64,000 nucleotides of DNA from Deinococcus sp. (GCF_018260555.1 NZ_JAGLBB010000001.1:1-64000), one strand, 5' to 3'. Positions 1 to 9,573 are shown, counted from the first letter of the stretch. The notes: a model not told the origin generated them from the sequence alone. Numbers and translations are program-made.

Positions 1-508
<508 letters not shown>

Positions 509-553
509 ACCCCTTGTGTGGACACCTGATAGGGACTCCTTCTGTGGGTCTGA

Positions 554-687
554 TTCGGATTCCGCTCCATTCCGCCACAGTCGGGAAGACACCGCCTGCG
601 GCTTCACACCGCCCAATCCGTCTGCTGTTCCTACTCGCATCCGCTCGGATTGATTCAGAACTGCACCGAATCAGTCGGAATCCGTAC
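554..687 (-). repeat. Dispersed modular repeat, copy R1 (about 134 bp)
   Basis: Full copy of a family with inverted ends (CGGATTCCG-type). In minus orientation it has module A (TACGGATTCCG, then a GAGCGGATGCGAG core) followed by module B (AAGCCGCAGGCGG, GGCGGAATGGAGCGGAATCCG). The other copies are at 3866, 33980 and 50504, with partial copies at 13639 and 57764. It sits between the gap promoter region and the end of yceI, and no protein is encoded. Confidence 0.85.
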
Positions 688-843
688 GAATGACCCGCAA
701 CCCTATCGGAGTGCTCACTGCACGCCCAAAGTCCGTTCTGTCGTCTGGTGCTCCCCAAGGCAATGGAATCAATAACCGCATCCGCACACAGCGGGCGCGA
801 AGAGGGCATTGCGGTAGCCGCTGACTCCCTCCCTGCTCACCCG

Positions 844-1461
844 TCAATTCGCTTCCAGCACGAACGCCACGTCCACCGTGACGCTGTTCGCGCCGCCCGG
901 GTAACGCACGTTGAAATCGGACGGATTGAACTTGAACTGGGTGCTCACGTTCACCCGGCCGCCTCGCAGCGTCGCCTTGATGGGCGCGGTGAGGGTCTTC
1001 GTGGTGCCCTTGACGGTCAGCCGACCGGTGGCCGTGGTCGCCACGGTCTGCCCGCCTTCGGTTAATATCCCGCCGGTCAGGGATGTCAGCTCGAAGGTGG
1101 CGTTCGGGAACTGCGCTGTGCCCAGCGCCCCGGCCCCCTTGGCGTGAGAGTCGCGCAGCGTGTTCCCGGTCTTCAAGGTCGAGACCGGCACCGTGACCGT
1201 CCCCTTCGTGGCCGCGAGATCCTGCGGGTCCAACGTGACATTCGCCGCGACGCCCGTCATGCTGCCGGTCACAGGCACCAGTGCGACCCGGTAACTGAAG
1301 GCGGCCGTTCCCTCGGCCGCGCGGTACGGGGCCGCCTGCGCCGCGCCGGACAGGGCCGCGCCGGACAGGGCCGCGCCGGACAGGGCCGCCGCGGATAGCG
1401 CCGCTGCGCCCAGGAGGGTGGCGAGCGCTCGTGGCCGGAAGGAAAGTAGATCCTTATTCAC
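844..1461 (-). CDS. Secreted YceI-family protein
   Basis: 205-residue exported protein of the YceI family, whose members fold as a lipocalin-like barrel that binds isoprenoid or other hydrophobic ligands in the periplasm. A long signal peptide (about residues 1-43) carries a basic start, a hydrophobic core containing three tandem SGAAL units and an AQA cleavage-like site. The mature part has family hallmarks: AAFSYRVALVPVTGSMTGV, a central TVPVSTLKTGN / RDSHAKGAGALGTAQFPNATFE segment and a TVKGTTKTLTAPI strand. The GTG start at 1461 lies six bases after a CACACT box and has no Shine-Dalgarno, so it is probably leaderless. It is divergent from lysC with 115 bp between the starts. The ligand cannot be told from sequence. 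Confidence 0.85.
   Translation of the reverse strand: MNKDLLSFRPRALATLLGAAALSAAALSGAALSGAALSGAAQAAPYRAAEGTAAFSYRVALVPVTGSMTGVAANVTLDPQDLAATKGTVTVPVSTLKTGNTLRDSHAKGAGALGTAQFPNATFELTSLTGGILTEGGQTVATTATGRLTVKGTTKTLTAPIKATLRGGRVNVSTQFKFNPSDFNVRYPGGANSVTVDVAFVLEAN
1341..1400. repeat. 15-bp tandem repeat within the yceI signal peptide
   Basis: The unit CCGCGCCGGACAGGG occurs three times perfectly (1341-1385), followed by a degenerate fourth unit. On the coding strand it gives the repeated SGAAL of the signal peptide. Each unit is five codons, so copy-number change would lengthen or shorten the hydrophobic core without a frameshift. Confidence 0.9.
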
Positions 1462-1467
1462 ACCCCG

Positions 1468-1569
1468 AGTGTGCCCCGCCGCCGTGAAGCGCGGGTGAAC
1501 GCCACCCCGCCTGAACGTTCACGCCTGCTCAGATGCCTGCGGGCGGCCTGCGCGGCGGCGGGGCATACT
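1468..1569. promoter_or_regulatory. Divergent -10 boxes for yceI and lysC
   Basis: CACACT on the minus strand (1468-1473) is six bases from the yceI GTG, and CATACT on the plus strand (1564-1569) is seven bases from the lysC ATG. Both match the leaderless -10 spacing seen across this window, but each has C instead of T at the first base. Confidence 0.5.
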
Positions 1570-1576
1570 TGCAGGC

Positions 1577-2983
1577 ATGAACGAGTCGCTTCTGGTCATG
1601 AAATACGGCGGGACGAACATGCAAGACGCCCGCGCAGTGCGGCACAGCGCGTCCCTGGCGGCCCGCAGCATCCGCGAAGGCGTGAAGGTCGTGGTGGTCG
1701 TGTCGGCCATGGCCGGTGTCACCAACCAGCTCCTGAAACTCGCGGACGCCGCGCAGTCCGGCGATATCGCCAGCGCCAACGACGAGATCGCTGCCATGCG
1801 CACCCGGCACTTCGCGGCCGCGCAGGAACTCGGCGCAGCCCCCGACAGCGACACCGTCCGTGAGATCCGCGAGATGCACGAGACGCTCCGGCAGGCCGTG
1901 TACGGCGTGTACCTGCTGCGCGAACTGACGCCCCGCAGCCGCGACCTGATCGTCGCGTTCGGCGAGCGCCTGTCCGCCCCGCTGATGAAACTCGCGCTGG
2001 AGCAGGACGGCCTGCGCGCCCATCACCTGTCCGGCGGCGAGGCGGGCATCGTGACCGACACGCACTTCGGGAACGCGAGGCCGCTGCCCGGCACATACGA
2101 ACGCATCAAGGACCGCCTCAGTGGTCTGCTGGGCGCCGGGGTCACGCCGGTCGTGGCGGGCTTTATGGGGGAAACTGAGAAGGGAGCCATCACGACCCTC
2201 GGGCGCGGCGGCACGGACTTCAGCGCCACCATCATCGGTAAGGCCCTGGGCGCCACGGAAGTCTGGGGCTGGAAGGACGTGGACGGCGTGATGAGTGCCG
2301 ACCCGCGCGTCGTCGCGGACGCCCGCAACGTGGACGTCCTGAGTTACGGAGAGGTCATGGAACTCGCGTACTTCGGCGCGAAGGTCCTGCACCCCCTGGC
2401 CGTTACGCCCCTGCAGGAAAGCGGCATTCCGCTGCGCCTGAAGAACTCTGCCGACCCTGACTTTGCGGGCACGCTGGTGCAGGCGCAGCCGCGCGACGAG
2501 GCCGGGCATCCGGTCAAGGCCGTGACCGCCATCCGGAACGTGAGCATCATCAACGTGAGTGGCGCGGGCGTGCTGGGCATCCCGGGGGTGATCGCCAGCG
2601 TATTCGACGCCATTGCCCGCGAGAACGTGACCCTGCTGATGGTCTCGCAGAGTTCCAGCATGAGCAACGTGTCGCTGGCCGTGCAGACCACCGACGCGGA
2701 ACGCACCCTGAACGCCCTGCGCGCCGGCGTGAGTCTGGAATTGAAGGTCGAGCAGCAGGATCACGTGGCGGTGCTGGCCATCGTGGGCAGCGGCATGCGC
2801 GGGCAAAAGGGCGTGTCTGCCCGCATGTTCACGGCCCTGGCGGCCGCTGATGTGAACATCCTGATGATCTCGCAGGGCAGCAGCGAACTGAACGTGAGCG
2901 TGGCGGTGGAGGCCGAGCACGTGGACGAGGCGACCCGGGCCGTGCACGCGGCGTTCCACCTGGGAAAGGCCGTCAGGGCCTGA
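1577..2983 (+). CDS. lysC: Aspartate kinase
   Basis: 468-residue monofunctional aspartokinase, which phosphorylates L-aspartate with ATP as the first step of the lysine/threonine/methionine (and diaminopimelate) pathway. The amino-acid kinase domain opens with KYGGTN (residues 9-14, the family K-[FY]-G-G-[TS] motif) and includes [23 protein letters not shown] and GRGGTDFSA. The C-terminal third carries two ACT regulatory modules ([13 protein letters not shown] and [13 protein letters not shown]), so feedback inhibition by an end-product amino acid is likely. Length fits the long ThrA/LysC-type enzymes rather than the roughly 400-residue class. The ATG follows a CATACT box by seven bases without a Shine-Dalgarno. 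The gene ends in a strong terminator hairpin and appears monocistronic. Confidence 0.95.
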   Translation: MNESLLVMKYGGTNMQDARAVRHSASLAARSIREGVKVVVVVSAMAGVTNQLLKLADAAQSGDIASANDEIAAMRTRHFAAAQELGAAPDSDTVREIREMHETLRQAVYGVYLLRELTPRSRDLIVAFGERLSAPLMKLALEQDGLRAHHLSGGEAGIVTDTHFGNARPLPGTYERIKDRLSGLLGAGVTPVVAGFMGETEKGAITTLGRGGTDFSATIIGKALGATEVWGWKDVDGVMSADPRVVADARNVDVLSYGEVMELAYFGAKVLHPLAVTPLQESGIPLRLKNSADPDFAGTLVQAQPRDEAGHPVKAVTAIRNVSIINVSGAGVLGIPGVIASVFDAIARENVTLLMVSQSSSMSNVSLAVQTTDAERTLNALRAGVSLELKVEQQDHVAVLAIVGSGMRGQKGVSARMFTALAAADVNILMISQGSSELNVSVAVEAEHVDEATRAVHAAFHLGKAVRA

Positions 2984-2994
2984 GCCGCACGCGA

Positions 2995-3038
2995 GGGGAG
3001 GCCCGAAAAAGTCGATCTACATTCTTTCGGGCCTCCCC
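2995..3038 (+). terminator. Terminator hairpin after lysC
   Basis: Perfect 14-bp stem: the arm GGGGAGGCCCGAAA (2995-3008) pairs with TTTCGGGCCTCCCC (3025-3038) across a 16-nt loop. A and T runs at the loop side make it usable in both directions. It lies between the convergent lysC and PAP2 genes. Confidence 0.85.
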
Positions 3039-3075
3039 ACCCGCCACCACCGACCATCGGCATGTAGATAAACCA

Positions 3076-3111
3076 TTCACGAATTGGCTTAATCGTGAAT
3101 AGTTTCACTTA
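3076..3111 (-). repeat. 36-bp GTGAA element, copy A
   Basis: Minus-strand copy of the 36-bp family: TAAGTGAA at one end, TTCACGATTAA in the middle and CGTGAA at the far end, with fixed spacing. It lies in the convergent gap between lysC and the PAP2 gene, just beyond the lysC terminator. Confidence 0.85.
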
Positions 3112-3150
3112 CGTTATTCCCAGATTTGATAGGTAAGCCCCCCTCAAGCC

Positions 3151-3855
3151 TCACCGGGTGTCCTTTACCCCGGCGTGGGAGCCGCGCAGGTGCGGCCAGC
3201 GCTGCGCCATGACCATGTACAGTCCCGCCACCCACGCGACACTGGCCGTGAAACCCGCCAGCACGTCCGACGGGTAGTGCACACCGAGGTAATTGCGACT
3301 GACTCCCACGGCCAACGCCCACAACAGGCCAAACACCGCGACCGGCCACGCGGCCCGCGAACGCCAGAACACCAGCGTGAGGGCAAAGCCAAACGCCGCG
3401 TTCGCCATGGCGTGCCCGCTGGGGAAACTGAATCCCGTCTCGCGCAGGACCGCCATGAGCTCATCCGGGCGGGGCCGGTGAAACACCAGTTTCGCCACGA
3501 CGTTCAGAAGGGCCGCGCCCGCCACACCCGACACCAGAAACCAGCCGTACGCCCGCCCGACCGCCCCACCCAGGCGGGCCAGTACCCACGCCAGCAGTCC
3601 GGTCACCAACGGCAGGACCACGACGCCGCCCAGTGTGGCCAGCGTCTCTGCTACCCGGGTCAGGGCGGGCGTTCGCCGCTGCGCGTACCAGTCGAGGAGG
3701 CGCTGATCCCACCAGAACCCGCCTTCGCGGAACACCTCGTGCGTCAGGTGTGCGAACAGCACGAAAGGAATCAGGACGCCCAGCAGGACCTTAAGCAGGG
3801 GCCGCCAGTGACTACGCAGAAACGGCAGGAATTCACGCCGGGAATGAGGGAACAT
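3151..3855 (-). CDS. PAP2-family membrane phosphatase
   Basis: 234-residue integral membrane phosphatase of the PAP2 superfamily. These enzymes dephosphorylate lipid phosphates such as phosphatidic acid or undecaprenyl pyrophosphate on the outer face of the membrane. All three signature motifs are present: [16 protein letters not shown] and [12 protein letters not shown], with the two catalytic histidines. About five hydrophobic segments surround them, which fits the usual six-helix core. The ATG at 3855 is six bases after a perfect TATAAT on the minus strand, implying a leaderless mRNA. That -10 straddles the edge of repeat R2. The substrate cannot be assigned, but a role in recycling undecaprenyl pyrophosphate is plausible. 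Confidence 0.9.
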   Translation of the reverse strand: MFPHSRREFLPFLRSHWRPLLKVLLGVLIPFVLFAHLTHEVFREGGFWWDQRLLDWYAQRRTPALTRVAETLATLGGVVVLPLVTGLLAWVLARLGGAVGRAYGWFLVSGVAGAALLNVVAKLVFHRPRPDELMAVLRETGFSFPSGHAMANAAFGFALTLVFWRSRAAWPVAVFGLLWALAVGVSRNYLGVHYPSDVLAGFTASVAWVAGLYMVMAQRWPHLRGSHAGVKDTR

Positions 3856-3861
3856 CCGGGT

Positions 3862-3867
3862 ATTATA
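3862..3867 (-). promoter_or_regulatory. -10 box (TATAAT) of the PAP2 gene at the repeat edge
   Basis: A perfect minus-strand TATAAT six bases before the ATG. Its first two bases belong to the end of repeat R2, so the element's end helps build the promoter. Confidence 0.7.
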
Positions 3868-3997
3868 CGGATTCCGATTGATTCGGTGCAGTTCTGAATC
3901 ATTCCGAGCGGACGCGAGTAGGAACAGCAGGCGGATTCTGCGGTATGGAGCCGCAGGCGGTGTCTTCCCGACTGTGGCGGAATGGAGCGGAATCCGT
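3866..3997 (+). repeat. Dispersed modular repeat, copy R2 (about 132 bp)
   Basis: Full copy in A-then-B order, from TACGGATTCCG at the left to GGAGCGGAATCCGT at the right, so the ends are inverted repeats. It lies immediately upstream of the PAP2 start codon. No coding capacity. Confidence 0.85.
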
Positions 3998-4198
3998 CTT
4001 CCATCCTGCTGCGGGGCCCATGCGTCAGGTGGGGTGCTTGCTGCTTACTTAACGCAAGGGCGCGCTAGGCGCAATGGCGCACCCCGCACTGCGCCACACG
4101 CCGCATGTGCCCCAGGCGTGCGGGGCGCACCATGGAGGCGTCAGGAACGCCAGTACGGGCCGCCAGTGGGGCGGCGGCGAACCTGTCCGGAGACACGC

Positions 4199-4396
4199 AT
4201 GCAACACGTTCCCGCTTACCTCGGCGCTGCTCATGCCCACGCCCTCCTGAACGAGGCGGCGCACGACCGGCAGGTACGGCTCGCGCAGGCCGCCGCGCAC
4301 GCCCAGGCTGTGAGGCCGCCCAAGCCTTTCCACCGTCTGACCTTCGTCCTGGCAGCACTGCGCCGCCATGTGCGCCGCCACCTGCGCCTCGCGTGA
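4199..4396 (+). CDS. Small hypothetical protein (65 aa)
   Basis: A 65-codon frame starting at ATG 4199 with a good Shine-Dalgarno (GGAGA, six bases upstream) and strongly G/C-biased third codon positions like the neighbouring genes. The product is basic and helical, with a LLNEAAHDRQVRLAQAAA segment followed by an Arg/His-rich tail (RRHVRRHLRLA), and has no signal peptide. I do not recognise a family. The overall pattern, a helix with LLNEA...DR...R and a basic end, resembles short regulatory or ribosome-associated proteins of other GC-rich bacteria, but that is only an impression. It sits alone between repeat R2 and the convergent uvrC. Confidence 0.5.
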   Translation: MQHVPAYLGAAHAHALLNEAAHDRQVRLAQAAAHAQAVRPPKPFHRLTFVLAALRRHVRRHLRLA

Positions 4397-4478
4397 GCCC
4401 GGACCCACAGAACAGCACAGCGCCGCCCCCTGACAACGCCGCCCCCTGACCCGGCAGCGGCATTTGCTTTGCAGGGCT

Positions 4479-6332
4479 TTAGCTGGTGACGGGCTGGCGG
4501 TTAGCCTCCCGCTGCGCCAGGAACGCCTTGACACTCTGTGCGGCTCGTGCGTTCATGCCGGGCACGGCGGCGATCTGTTCGGTGGGGGCGCTGGCGAGGT
4601 CCTCGAGGCTGGTGAAGTGCTCCAGCAGAGCGTCCCGGCGTTTCTGTCCGATCCCCGGCAAGTCGTCGAACACGCTGCGCAGCATGTCCTGACCTCGCAG
4701 TTTGCGGTGATACGTGACGGCGTAGTTGTGAACCTCGTCGCGCACACCAATCAGCATGCGTAGCGCCGGGTGGGTGTGCGGTAGCAGCAGTTCTCGGTCC
4801 ACGCCGACCTCAGTGCCGGTCTCCAGCCACCACTGCGCGCCGAAGCGGCCGGGCAGGATCAGGCGTTCCTCGCGCTTGGCGAGGCCCACGACGGGCACGC
4901 GTAGGTTCGCTTCCTTCAAGGCGTCCAGTGCGGCGTTCACCTGCCCGCGCCCCCCGTCGATCAGCAGCAGGTCCGGCAGCGGCAACTTGTCCGAGAGGCT
5001 CCCCGTGAAACGGCGCACGATGGTCTGCTTCATGCTGGTGTAGTCGTCGGGGTGGTCCAGGCCACGCACCTTGAACCGGCGGTGCTCGCCCCGGCGGGCT
5101 CGCCCACCCTCGAACACGACCATGCCGGACACGATGTTCGTGCCGAACAGATTGCTGTTGTCGTACCCCTCGATCCGCCACGGGCGGTCCCCGAGGGCCA
5201 GCACTTCCCGCAGGGCGTCCAGGCCCGGGTGATCGCCGCGCCGTTCCAGCAGGGCCATCTCGCTGTCCAGTCCGTTTTGCGCGTTCCGCTGCGCCATGTC
5301 GATCAGATCAACCTTATCCCCGCGTTTGGGGGTGCGCATCTCGGTGCTGCGCCCGGCTTTTTGAGACAGGAACTCACTCCAGACCGGAGCGTCTTCGAAG
5401 TCGGCGGGCAGCAGGATCAGCGGGGGGACGTGCGTGGCCTGCGTGTAGTAGTCCTGCACGAACGCCGCGACGATCTCGCCGAGGGGGGCGTCCTCGGTGC
5501 CGGTCAGGAAGCGTTTGTCACGGCCCACGACGCGTCCGCCGCGCATGCGGAACAGTTGCACCATCGCGTATTCACCGGCCTGAGCGGCGCCCAGGAAGTC
5601 CAGGTCCGTCTCGTTGCTCACGAAGGCGTGCTGTTCGGTCCCGAAGAGTTTCTCGACGGCCTGCACACGGTCACGCACGCGGGCAGCCTGCTCGAAATCC
5701 TGCCCCCTGGCGGCGGCCTGCATGTCAACCTTCAGGCGGGCGATGACGGGCGCGGCGCGTCCCTCCAGCAGGCTGGTCACGTCCTCGACGGTGCGGGCGT
5801 ACTCGGCAGGGTCGGCGCGGTCCACGCAGGGGCCCAGGCAGCGGCCCATGTGGAAGTTCAGGCAGGGCCGCGCTTTTTTCTGCATGGGCAGGCCGCTGTT
5901 CTTGCGCAGGGGGAACATGGTGTCGATCAGGTTCTTCACGCGCCGCACGGCCGACGAATCCGGATACGGCCCGTAGTAGCGCCCGCCGTCCTTGAGGACG
6001 CGCCGCGTGACGATCAGCATCGGGTACGCCTCGTTCGTGAGTTTCAGGAACGGGTAGTGCTTGTCGTCTTTCAGGGTGACGTTGTAATGCGGGCGGTGCT
6101 GTTTGATCAGGTTCGCTTCCAGGACGAGGGCCTCGACCTCGTTCCGGGCCGTGATGAATTCCAGCGTGTCGGCCAGCGACGTAAACTTGCCGCTCTTGCC
6201 ACCCGCCTTGAAGTGCTGCCCGACCCGGTTGCGCAGATTCTTGGCCTTGCCGATGTAGATGGGCGTGCCGCCCTTGCGGAAGATGTACACGCCGGAAGTG
6301 ATCGGCAGCACGGGCAGGTCGTCTGGATGCAC
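4479..6332 (-). CDS. uvrC: Excinuclease ABC subunit C
   Basis: 617-residue UvrC, the endonuclease that makes both incisions around bulky DNA lesions after UvrAB loading. Domain order: a GIY-YIG nuclease (SGVYIF...[12 protein letters not shown], about residues 13-37); the Cys cluster [13 protein letters not shown]; a UVR helical hairpin near 200-235 ([11 protein letters not shown]); the RNase H-like 5' incision domain with [11 protein letters not shown], supplying the first Asp; and a helix-hairpin-helix pair at the end ([24 protein letters not shown]). The start is GTG at 6332. TATTCT on the minus strand ends six bases before it and there is no Shine-Dalgarno, indicating a leaderless transcript. 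I saw no radiation-response palindrome by eye in the upstream 200 bp. Confidence 0.97.
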   Translation of the reverse strand: MHPDDLPVLPITSGVYIFRKGGTPIYIGKAKNLRNRVGQHFKAGGKSGKFTSLADTLEFITARNEVEALVLEANLIKQHRPHYNVTLKDDKHYPFLKLTNEAYPMLIVTRRVLKDGGRYYGPYPDSSAVRRVKNLIDTMFPLRKNSGLPMQKKARPCLNFHMGRCLGPCVDRADPAEYARTVEDVTSLLEGRAAPVIARLKVDMQAAARGQDFEQAARVRDRVQAVEKLFGTEQHAFVSNETDLDFLGAAQAGEYAMVQLFRMRGGRVVGRDKRFLTGTEDAPLGEIVAAFVQDYYTQATHVPPLILLPADFEDAPVWSEFLSQKAGRSTEMRTPKRGDKVDLIDMAQRNAQNGLDSEMALLERRGDHPGLDALREVLALGDRPWRIEGYDNSNLFGTNIVSGMVVFEGGRARRGEHRRFKVRGLDHPDDYTSMKQTIVRRFTGSLSDKLPLPDLLLIDGGRGQVNAALDALKEANLRVPVVGLAKREERLILPGRFGAQWWLETGTEVGVDRELLLPHTHPALRMLIGVRDEVHNYAVTYHRKLRGQDMLRSVFDDLPGIGQKRRDALLEHFTSLEDLASAPTEQIAAVPGMNARAAQSVKAFLAQREANRQPVTS

Positions 6333-6338
6333 CCGCCC

Positions 6339-6344
6339 AGAATA
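6339..6344 (-). promoter_or_regulatory. Leaderless -10 box of uvrC
   Basis: TATTCT on the minus strand, six bases before the GTG start. No clear -35 was found. Confidence 0.65.
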
Positions 6345-6687
6345 GGGGACAGGAGCGGCGTGTTCCGTGACGCGGGGCGCTGTCCGCTACAGACGGCCGC
6401 CTGCTTCATTCAAGGCACCGCCGGCATATCACGCCGCTCCTCCTGAAACAAACCTGACATGGCAACAGATGCCGGCGCTCGCTGCCCGCTGCCCGCTGGT
6501 CAGGATGCGAGACCCATCATGTTTGCCGCCGACACCGACCCGCTCGGGCAACCTGTCACGTTCCCCTGAGTCCCGTGTGACACGCCTTTGATACGAACCA
6601 AGCGCGGTTCAAGCCGCCCGGTAACCGGAGCAGGCCTGCGACATACCTGTTGCGCAGCCCTGCTCCGCTGGCCTGTTCTGCGCCCGG
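6345..6687. other. Divergent intergenic region without a recognisable gene
   Basis: 343 bp between the uvrC -10 and the phosphatase -10. It contains a short GCTGCCC tandem near 6480-6500. I see no RNA gene, repeat-family copy or convincing ORF. Confidence 0.4.
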
Positions 6688-6693
6688 TAGACT
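6688..6693 (+). promoter_or_regulatory. Leaderless -10 box of the histidine phosphatase gene
   Basis: TAGACT, seven bases before the ATG at 6701. It supports that start over the in-frame upstream start at 6650. Confidence 0.65.
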
Positions 6694-6700
6694 GCCGGGC

Positions 6701-7315
6701 ATGACGGCAGCGGCAGGCACGCGGGTATGGATCATCCGGCACGGTGAGACCCACGGGAACGAGGCGGGCATCCTGCGAGGCCCGGTCAGCATGAACGATG
6801 AACTGAACGAGACCGGGCACGCCCAGGCCCGCGCGCTGGCTGCGCACCTGCTGGGACAGCCCGGGCACCCGCAGGCCGTGTACGCCAGCCTCTACCGGCG
6901 CGCTCAGCAAACGGCTGCCCCCCTCGCGGCCGCGCTGGGCGTGTCCGTGCACCCTCTGAACGGCGTGCACGAGGTGGACTGCGGTGACTGGGCCGGGCAG
7001 CCGTACTCGGCGCTAAGGGTGAACGCGGAGAAGCTGCGCCTGCCTGATGGCCGTCTGGGTTTCTCCGGGGGGGAGACCTTCGAGGACATTGCCGCCCGTT
7101 TTCTGGCCGACATCAATGCCCTGCCGGACAGCATAGACGCCGCGGTGGTGTCGCACGGTGGAATCATCCGTATCGGGCTGGCCGCGTTATTGGGGCTGAA
7201 TATGGAGGATGTCTGGTCGGGCGGGCGCCTGCTGCATGGGAACACCGATTACTCCGTGCTGCGGCGAACGAAGGGTGTCTGGCAGGCCGAGGGGTTGGGC
7301 GTGTCTGTCGGATGA
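6701..7315 (+). CDS. Histidine phosphatase (phosphoglycerate mutase-like) family protein
   Basis: 204-residue member of the histidine phosphatase superfamily. The catalytic RHGETHGN lies at residues 13-20 (His14 forms the phosphohistidine), followed by SLYRRAQQTAAPLA with the second active-site Arg, EVDCGDWAGQPYS, and the C-terminal SHGGIIR carrying the second catalytic His. The family includes cofactor-dependent phosphoglycerate mutases, cobalamin-pathway phosphatases (CobC) and broad-specificity phosphatases; the short form here fits the GpmB/CobC group better than glycolytic GpmA. ATG 6701 is chosen because TAGACT precedes it by seven bases. The neighbours give no pathway clue, so the substrate is open. 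Confidence 0.88.
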   Translation: MTAAAGTRVWIIRHGETHGNEAGILRGPVSMNDELNETGHAQARALAAHLLGQPGHPQAVYASLYRRAQQTAAPLAAALGVSVHPLNGVHEVDCGDWAGQPYSALRVNAEKLRLPDGRLGFSGGETFEDIAARFLADINALPDSIDAAVVSHGGIIRIGLAALLGLNMEDVWSGGRLLHGNTDYSVLRRTKGVWQAEGLGVSVG

Positions 7316-7644
7316 TGACCGGACCTATGAACGTAATGGCACAAGCCAATACCTTTTTCACGAATCAGCTTAATCGTGAAACAATTCACTTGACAGCCCC
7401 TGGGAGAGGAGCTGCCCCCCCTAACGTCTGACCTGCCCGTCGGGAAGTACCGGCAGCCGACGCCATCAGGTCGGGATCAGGCGGCTGGACCAGGGGTGAT
7501 GGGGGAGACTGTCCAGCGACCGATATGGCCTTCGCCTCGGTGGACGGTTCCAGTTCATCACCTGCTTCTTCCTCGCGCGATTCGAGGGATTCGCTTCGGC
7601 GGCGTGCGTGATCTGGGCTCCTGCACGGTTGCGGCCAGTCGGTC
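7316..7644. other. Convergent intergenic region
   Basis: 329 bp between two converging genes. The one recognisable item is copy B of the 36-bp element (7357-7392). The rest shows no ORF with native codon use and no strong terminator hairpin. Confidence 0.4.
7357..7392 (-). repeat. 36-bp GTGAA element, copy B
   Basis: Minus-strand copy with AAGTGAATTG, then TTTCACGATTAAG, then TCGTGAA at the family spacing. It lies between convergent genes, as copy A does. Confidence 0.85.
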
Positions 7645-8676
7645 TCACGGGCGGCGCACGCCCCAGCCGGTTCCCTGCGGCCGGGTCAGGTGCCCGGCCT
7701 GCCAGTCCAGTCCGGTAAAGGGGTCGTCGGCGAGCAGGAGTGCGCCGTCCAGGTCGGCCCAGTCGCACGTTCCGGCGAGGTGCGCGGCGGCGGCAATGCC
7801 GAGGCTACTCTCGATCATGCAGCCCATCATGACCCGCAGGCCGTGCGCGCGCGCCAGCCGGAGGGCCGCGAGCGCCTGGAGGGGGCCGCCCAGCTTGGCG
7901 AGTTTCAGGTTCACGCCGTCGAACGCGCGGGCCAGCGCTGGTACGTCGGACACGTGGTGCAGGCTCTCGTCGGCCACGATGGGCACGGCCGAGACGGCCC
8001 GCAGCGCGGCGTGTCCTTCGAGGTCCCCGGCGGCCAGGGGTTGCTCCACGAATTCCACACGGGCGGCGTCCAGCACGCCCAGCATCCGGCGGGCCTGCGT
8101 GCGCGTCCACGCGGCGTTGGCGTCCACGCGCAGCGCGACGTACGGGGCTTCCTCGCGCAGCGCTTCGAGGATCGCCTCGTCCCGGTCCGTGCCGAGTTTG
8201 ACCTTCAGGACGCCGTGCCCGCGTGCGGCAGCTTCCCGCGCCTGCACGCGCATGGCGGCGGTGTCCGCGATGCTGACGGTGTAACTGCTTTCCGGCAGGG
8301 GCGCGGGGCTCAGGCCCAGCAACCGCCAGACCGGGACTCCTGCGGCGTGCGCGCACCATTCCACGGCCGCCATTTCCAGTGCGCACTTCACGCTGGGGTG
8401 GTGGTGCGGCATCCGCGCGGAGAGTCGGGCATGCAGGCCGTCCCAGTCCCACGGGTCGGTCAGGGCGTCCGCGAGCAGCGGCAGGACGGCCTCGACGGTT
8501 CCGCGCGTCTCGCCGTAGAAGGCGTTCGGGGCGGCCTCGCCCTGACCGGTCAGGCCCGCGCCCGTCAGGGTGACGATGGTGCGCGGGTACGTGCTGTGCG
8601 TCCAGCGGGCAATGCCGAAGGGTAGCCGGGTGTGCAGGTCCAGCGTCTCCCACGTGACGTGCGGCGCGTCGGTCAC
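7645..8676 (-). CDS. L-Ala-D/L-Glu epimerase (enolase superfamily)
   Basis: 343-residue enolase-superfamily enzyme whose best match by motif is the dipeptide epimerase that converts L-Ala-D-Glu from murein to L-Ala-L-Glu. Visible active-site elements: LKVKLG with the K-x-K pair, RVDANAAW, EFVEQPL and VADES for the metal-binding Asp/Glu/Asp, and NLKLAKLGG with the second lysine. GTG 8676 is taken as start because it forms a GTGA overlap with the stop of the NlpC/P60 gene; another GTG at 8685 is possible. It is the last gene of a minus-strand operon with an NlpC/P60 endopeptidase and an M19 dipeptidase, and that context supports the murein-dipeptide assignment. Confidence 0.85.
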   Translation of the reverse strand: MTDAPHVTWETLDLHTRLPFGIARWTHSTYPRTIVTLTGAGLTGQGEAAPNAFYGETRGTVEAVLPLLADALTDPWDWDGLHARLSARMPHHHPSVKCALEMAAVEWCAHAAGVPVWRLLGLSPAPLPESSYTVSIADTAAMRVQAREAAARGHGVLKVKLGTDRDEAILEALREEAPYVALRVDANAAWTRTQARRMLGVLDAARVEFVEQPLAAGDLEGHAALRAVSAVPIVADESLHHVSDVPALARAFDGVNLKLAKLGGPLQALAALRLARAHGLRVMMGCMIESSLGIAAAAHLAGTCDWADLDGALLLADDPFTGLDWQAGHLTRPQGTGWGVRRP

Positions 8677-9560
8677 AGGACCCACCGTCCGAAGCCGCTG
8701 ACAGACTCGGCCAGGCGCCCGCCGTACTCACCCTCGCCGAGTGTCTCGACGGTCACGCGCATGTGCGTGGCGTTCGCGTGCACCAGGCGCCGGTCATCCA
8801 GCATCAGGCCCACGTGCCCGGGGAAGAACACCAGATCACCGCGCCTTGCCGTCTGCACGGGCGTCAGGGCCGCCTGCTGCTGGTCCGCGTCACGCGGCAG
8901 GGTCCGCCCGAACGCGCCGTACACGACCTGCGTCAGGCCCGAGCAGTCCAGCCCCCACGCGCTGCGCCCACCCCACAGGTACGGCGTTTCCAGGAACCGC
9001 AGGGCCAGTTCGGCCACGTCCACCTCCGGCCGGGTGGTCAGGGCCGCCTCCTGCACCCAGGCGTCCGCGCCGTCCGGCAGCAGCACCGGCACCCAGCGGC
9101 GGTACTCCTCCTCGACAACCTCACCGAACGCCCGTGTTAAGCGCGCGCCCAGCGCCAGCCCGGTCAGGACCGGTCGGCTGACGTGCGGCCCCGCGAAAGC
9201 ATGTGCCCGCAGCGCCGTGATCGTCAACTCACCATTCCCGGACGGCCCGCGCGGCAGCAACCCGTCCGCCCGCGCCCAGCCCAGGTACCCGTCGTGCACG
9301 ATCCGCACGCGCGCCCAGCCGGTCCCGTCCTCCCACAGCAACTCCAGCGGCTCGCCCGGCAGGGCCTCGCTCACCTGCGCCGAATCGGCGTCCGGGGCCG
9401 CGCGCAGGCTCAGGCGCGAGCGGCCCGTCACAGCCCGCTGCGGCTGCACGAACCGCCACCCGGCCCCCTCCAGCTGGCCCCGCAGGGACTCCTCGGCCAT
9501 ACGCATGGCCGGATCGAACGCGTGCACACGCGCATCCAGAACGACATCAGTGGGACTCAC
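8673..9560 (-). CDS. SH3-NlpC/P60 cell-wall endopeptidase
   Basis: 295-residue NlpC/P60 cysteine peptidase resembling the gamma-D-glutamyl-diamino acid endopeptidases (YkfC, dipeptidyl-peptidase VI type) that release L-Ala-D-Glu from murein peptides. Two bacterial SH3 segments (about residues 45-105 and 115-175, with LSLRAAPDADS and GWARADGLL) precede the catalytic domain. The domain has the nucleophile in WGLDCSGLTQ, histidine in FPGHVGLM and the third polar residue region in RLVHANATH. No signal peptide is apparent, which suggests action on peptides brought into the cytoplasm, as for YkfC. GTG 9560 lies seven bases after TAGGCT, so the gene may also have its own leaderless promoter inside the operon. 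Confidence 0.85.
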   Translation of the reverse strand: MSPTDVVLDARVHAFDPAMRMAEESLRGQLEGAGWRFVQPQRAVTGRSRLSLRAAPDADSAQVSEALPGEPLELLWEDGTGWARVRIVHDGYLGWARADGLLPRGPSGNGELTITALRAHAFAGPHVSRPVLTGLALGARLTRAFGEVVEEEYRRWVPVLLPDGADAWVQEAALTTRPEVDVAELALRFLETPYLWGGRSAWGLDCSGLTQVVYGAFGRTLPRDADQQQAALTPVQTARRGDLVFFPGHVGLMLDDRRLVHANATHMRVTVETLGEGEYGGRLAESVSGFGRWVL

Positions 9561-9567
9561 GCCCCAC

Positions 9568-9573
9568 AGCCTA
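9568..9573 (-). promoter_or_regulatory. Internal leaderless -10 box before the NlpC/P60 gene
   Basis: TAGGCT on the minus strand, seven bases before GTG 9560, in the 58-bp gap after the M19 dipeptidase gene. Confidence 0.5.

Noticed and set aside
4479..6700. Radiation/desiccation response motif upstream of uvrC
   Set aside because: No TTATGT...ACATAA-type palindrome could be found by eye in the region between uvrC and the phosphatase gene.
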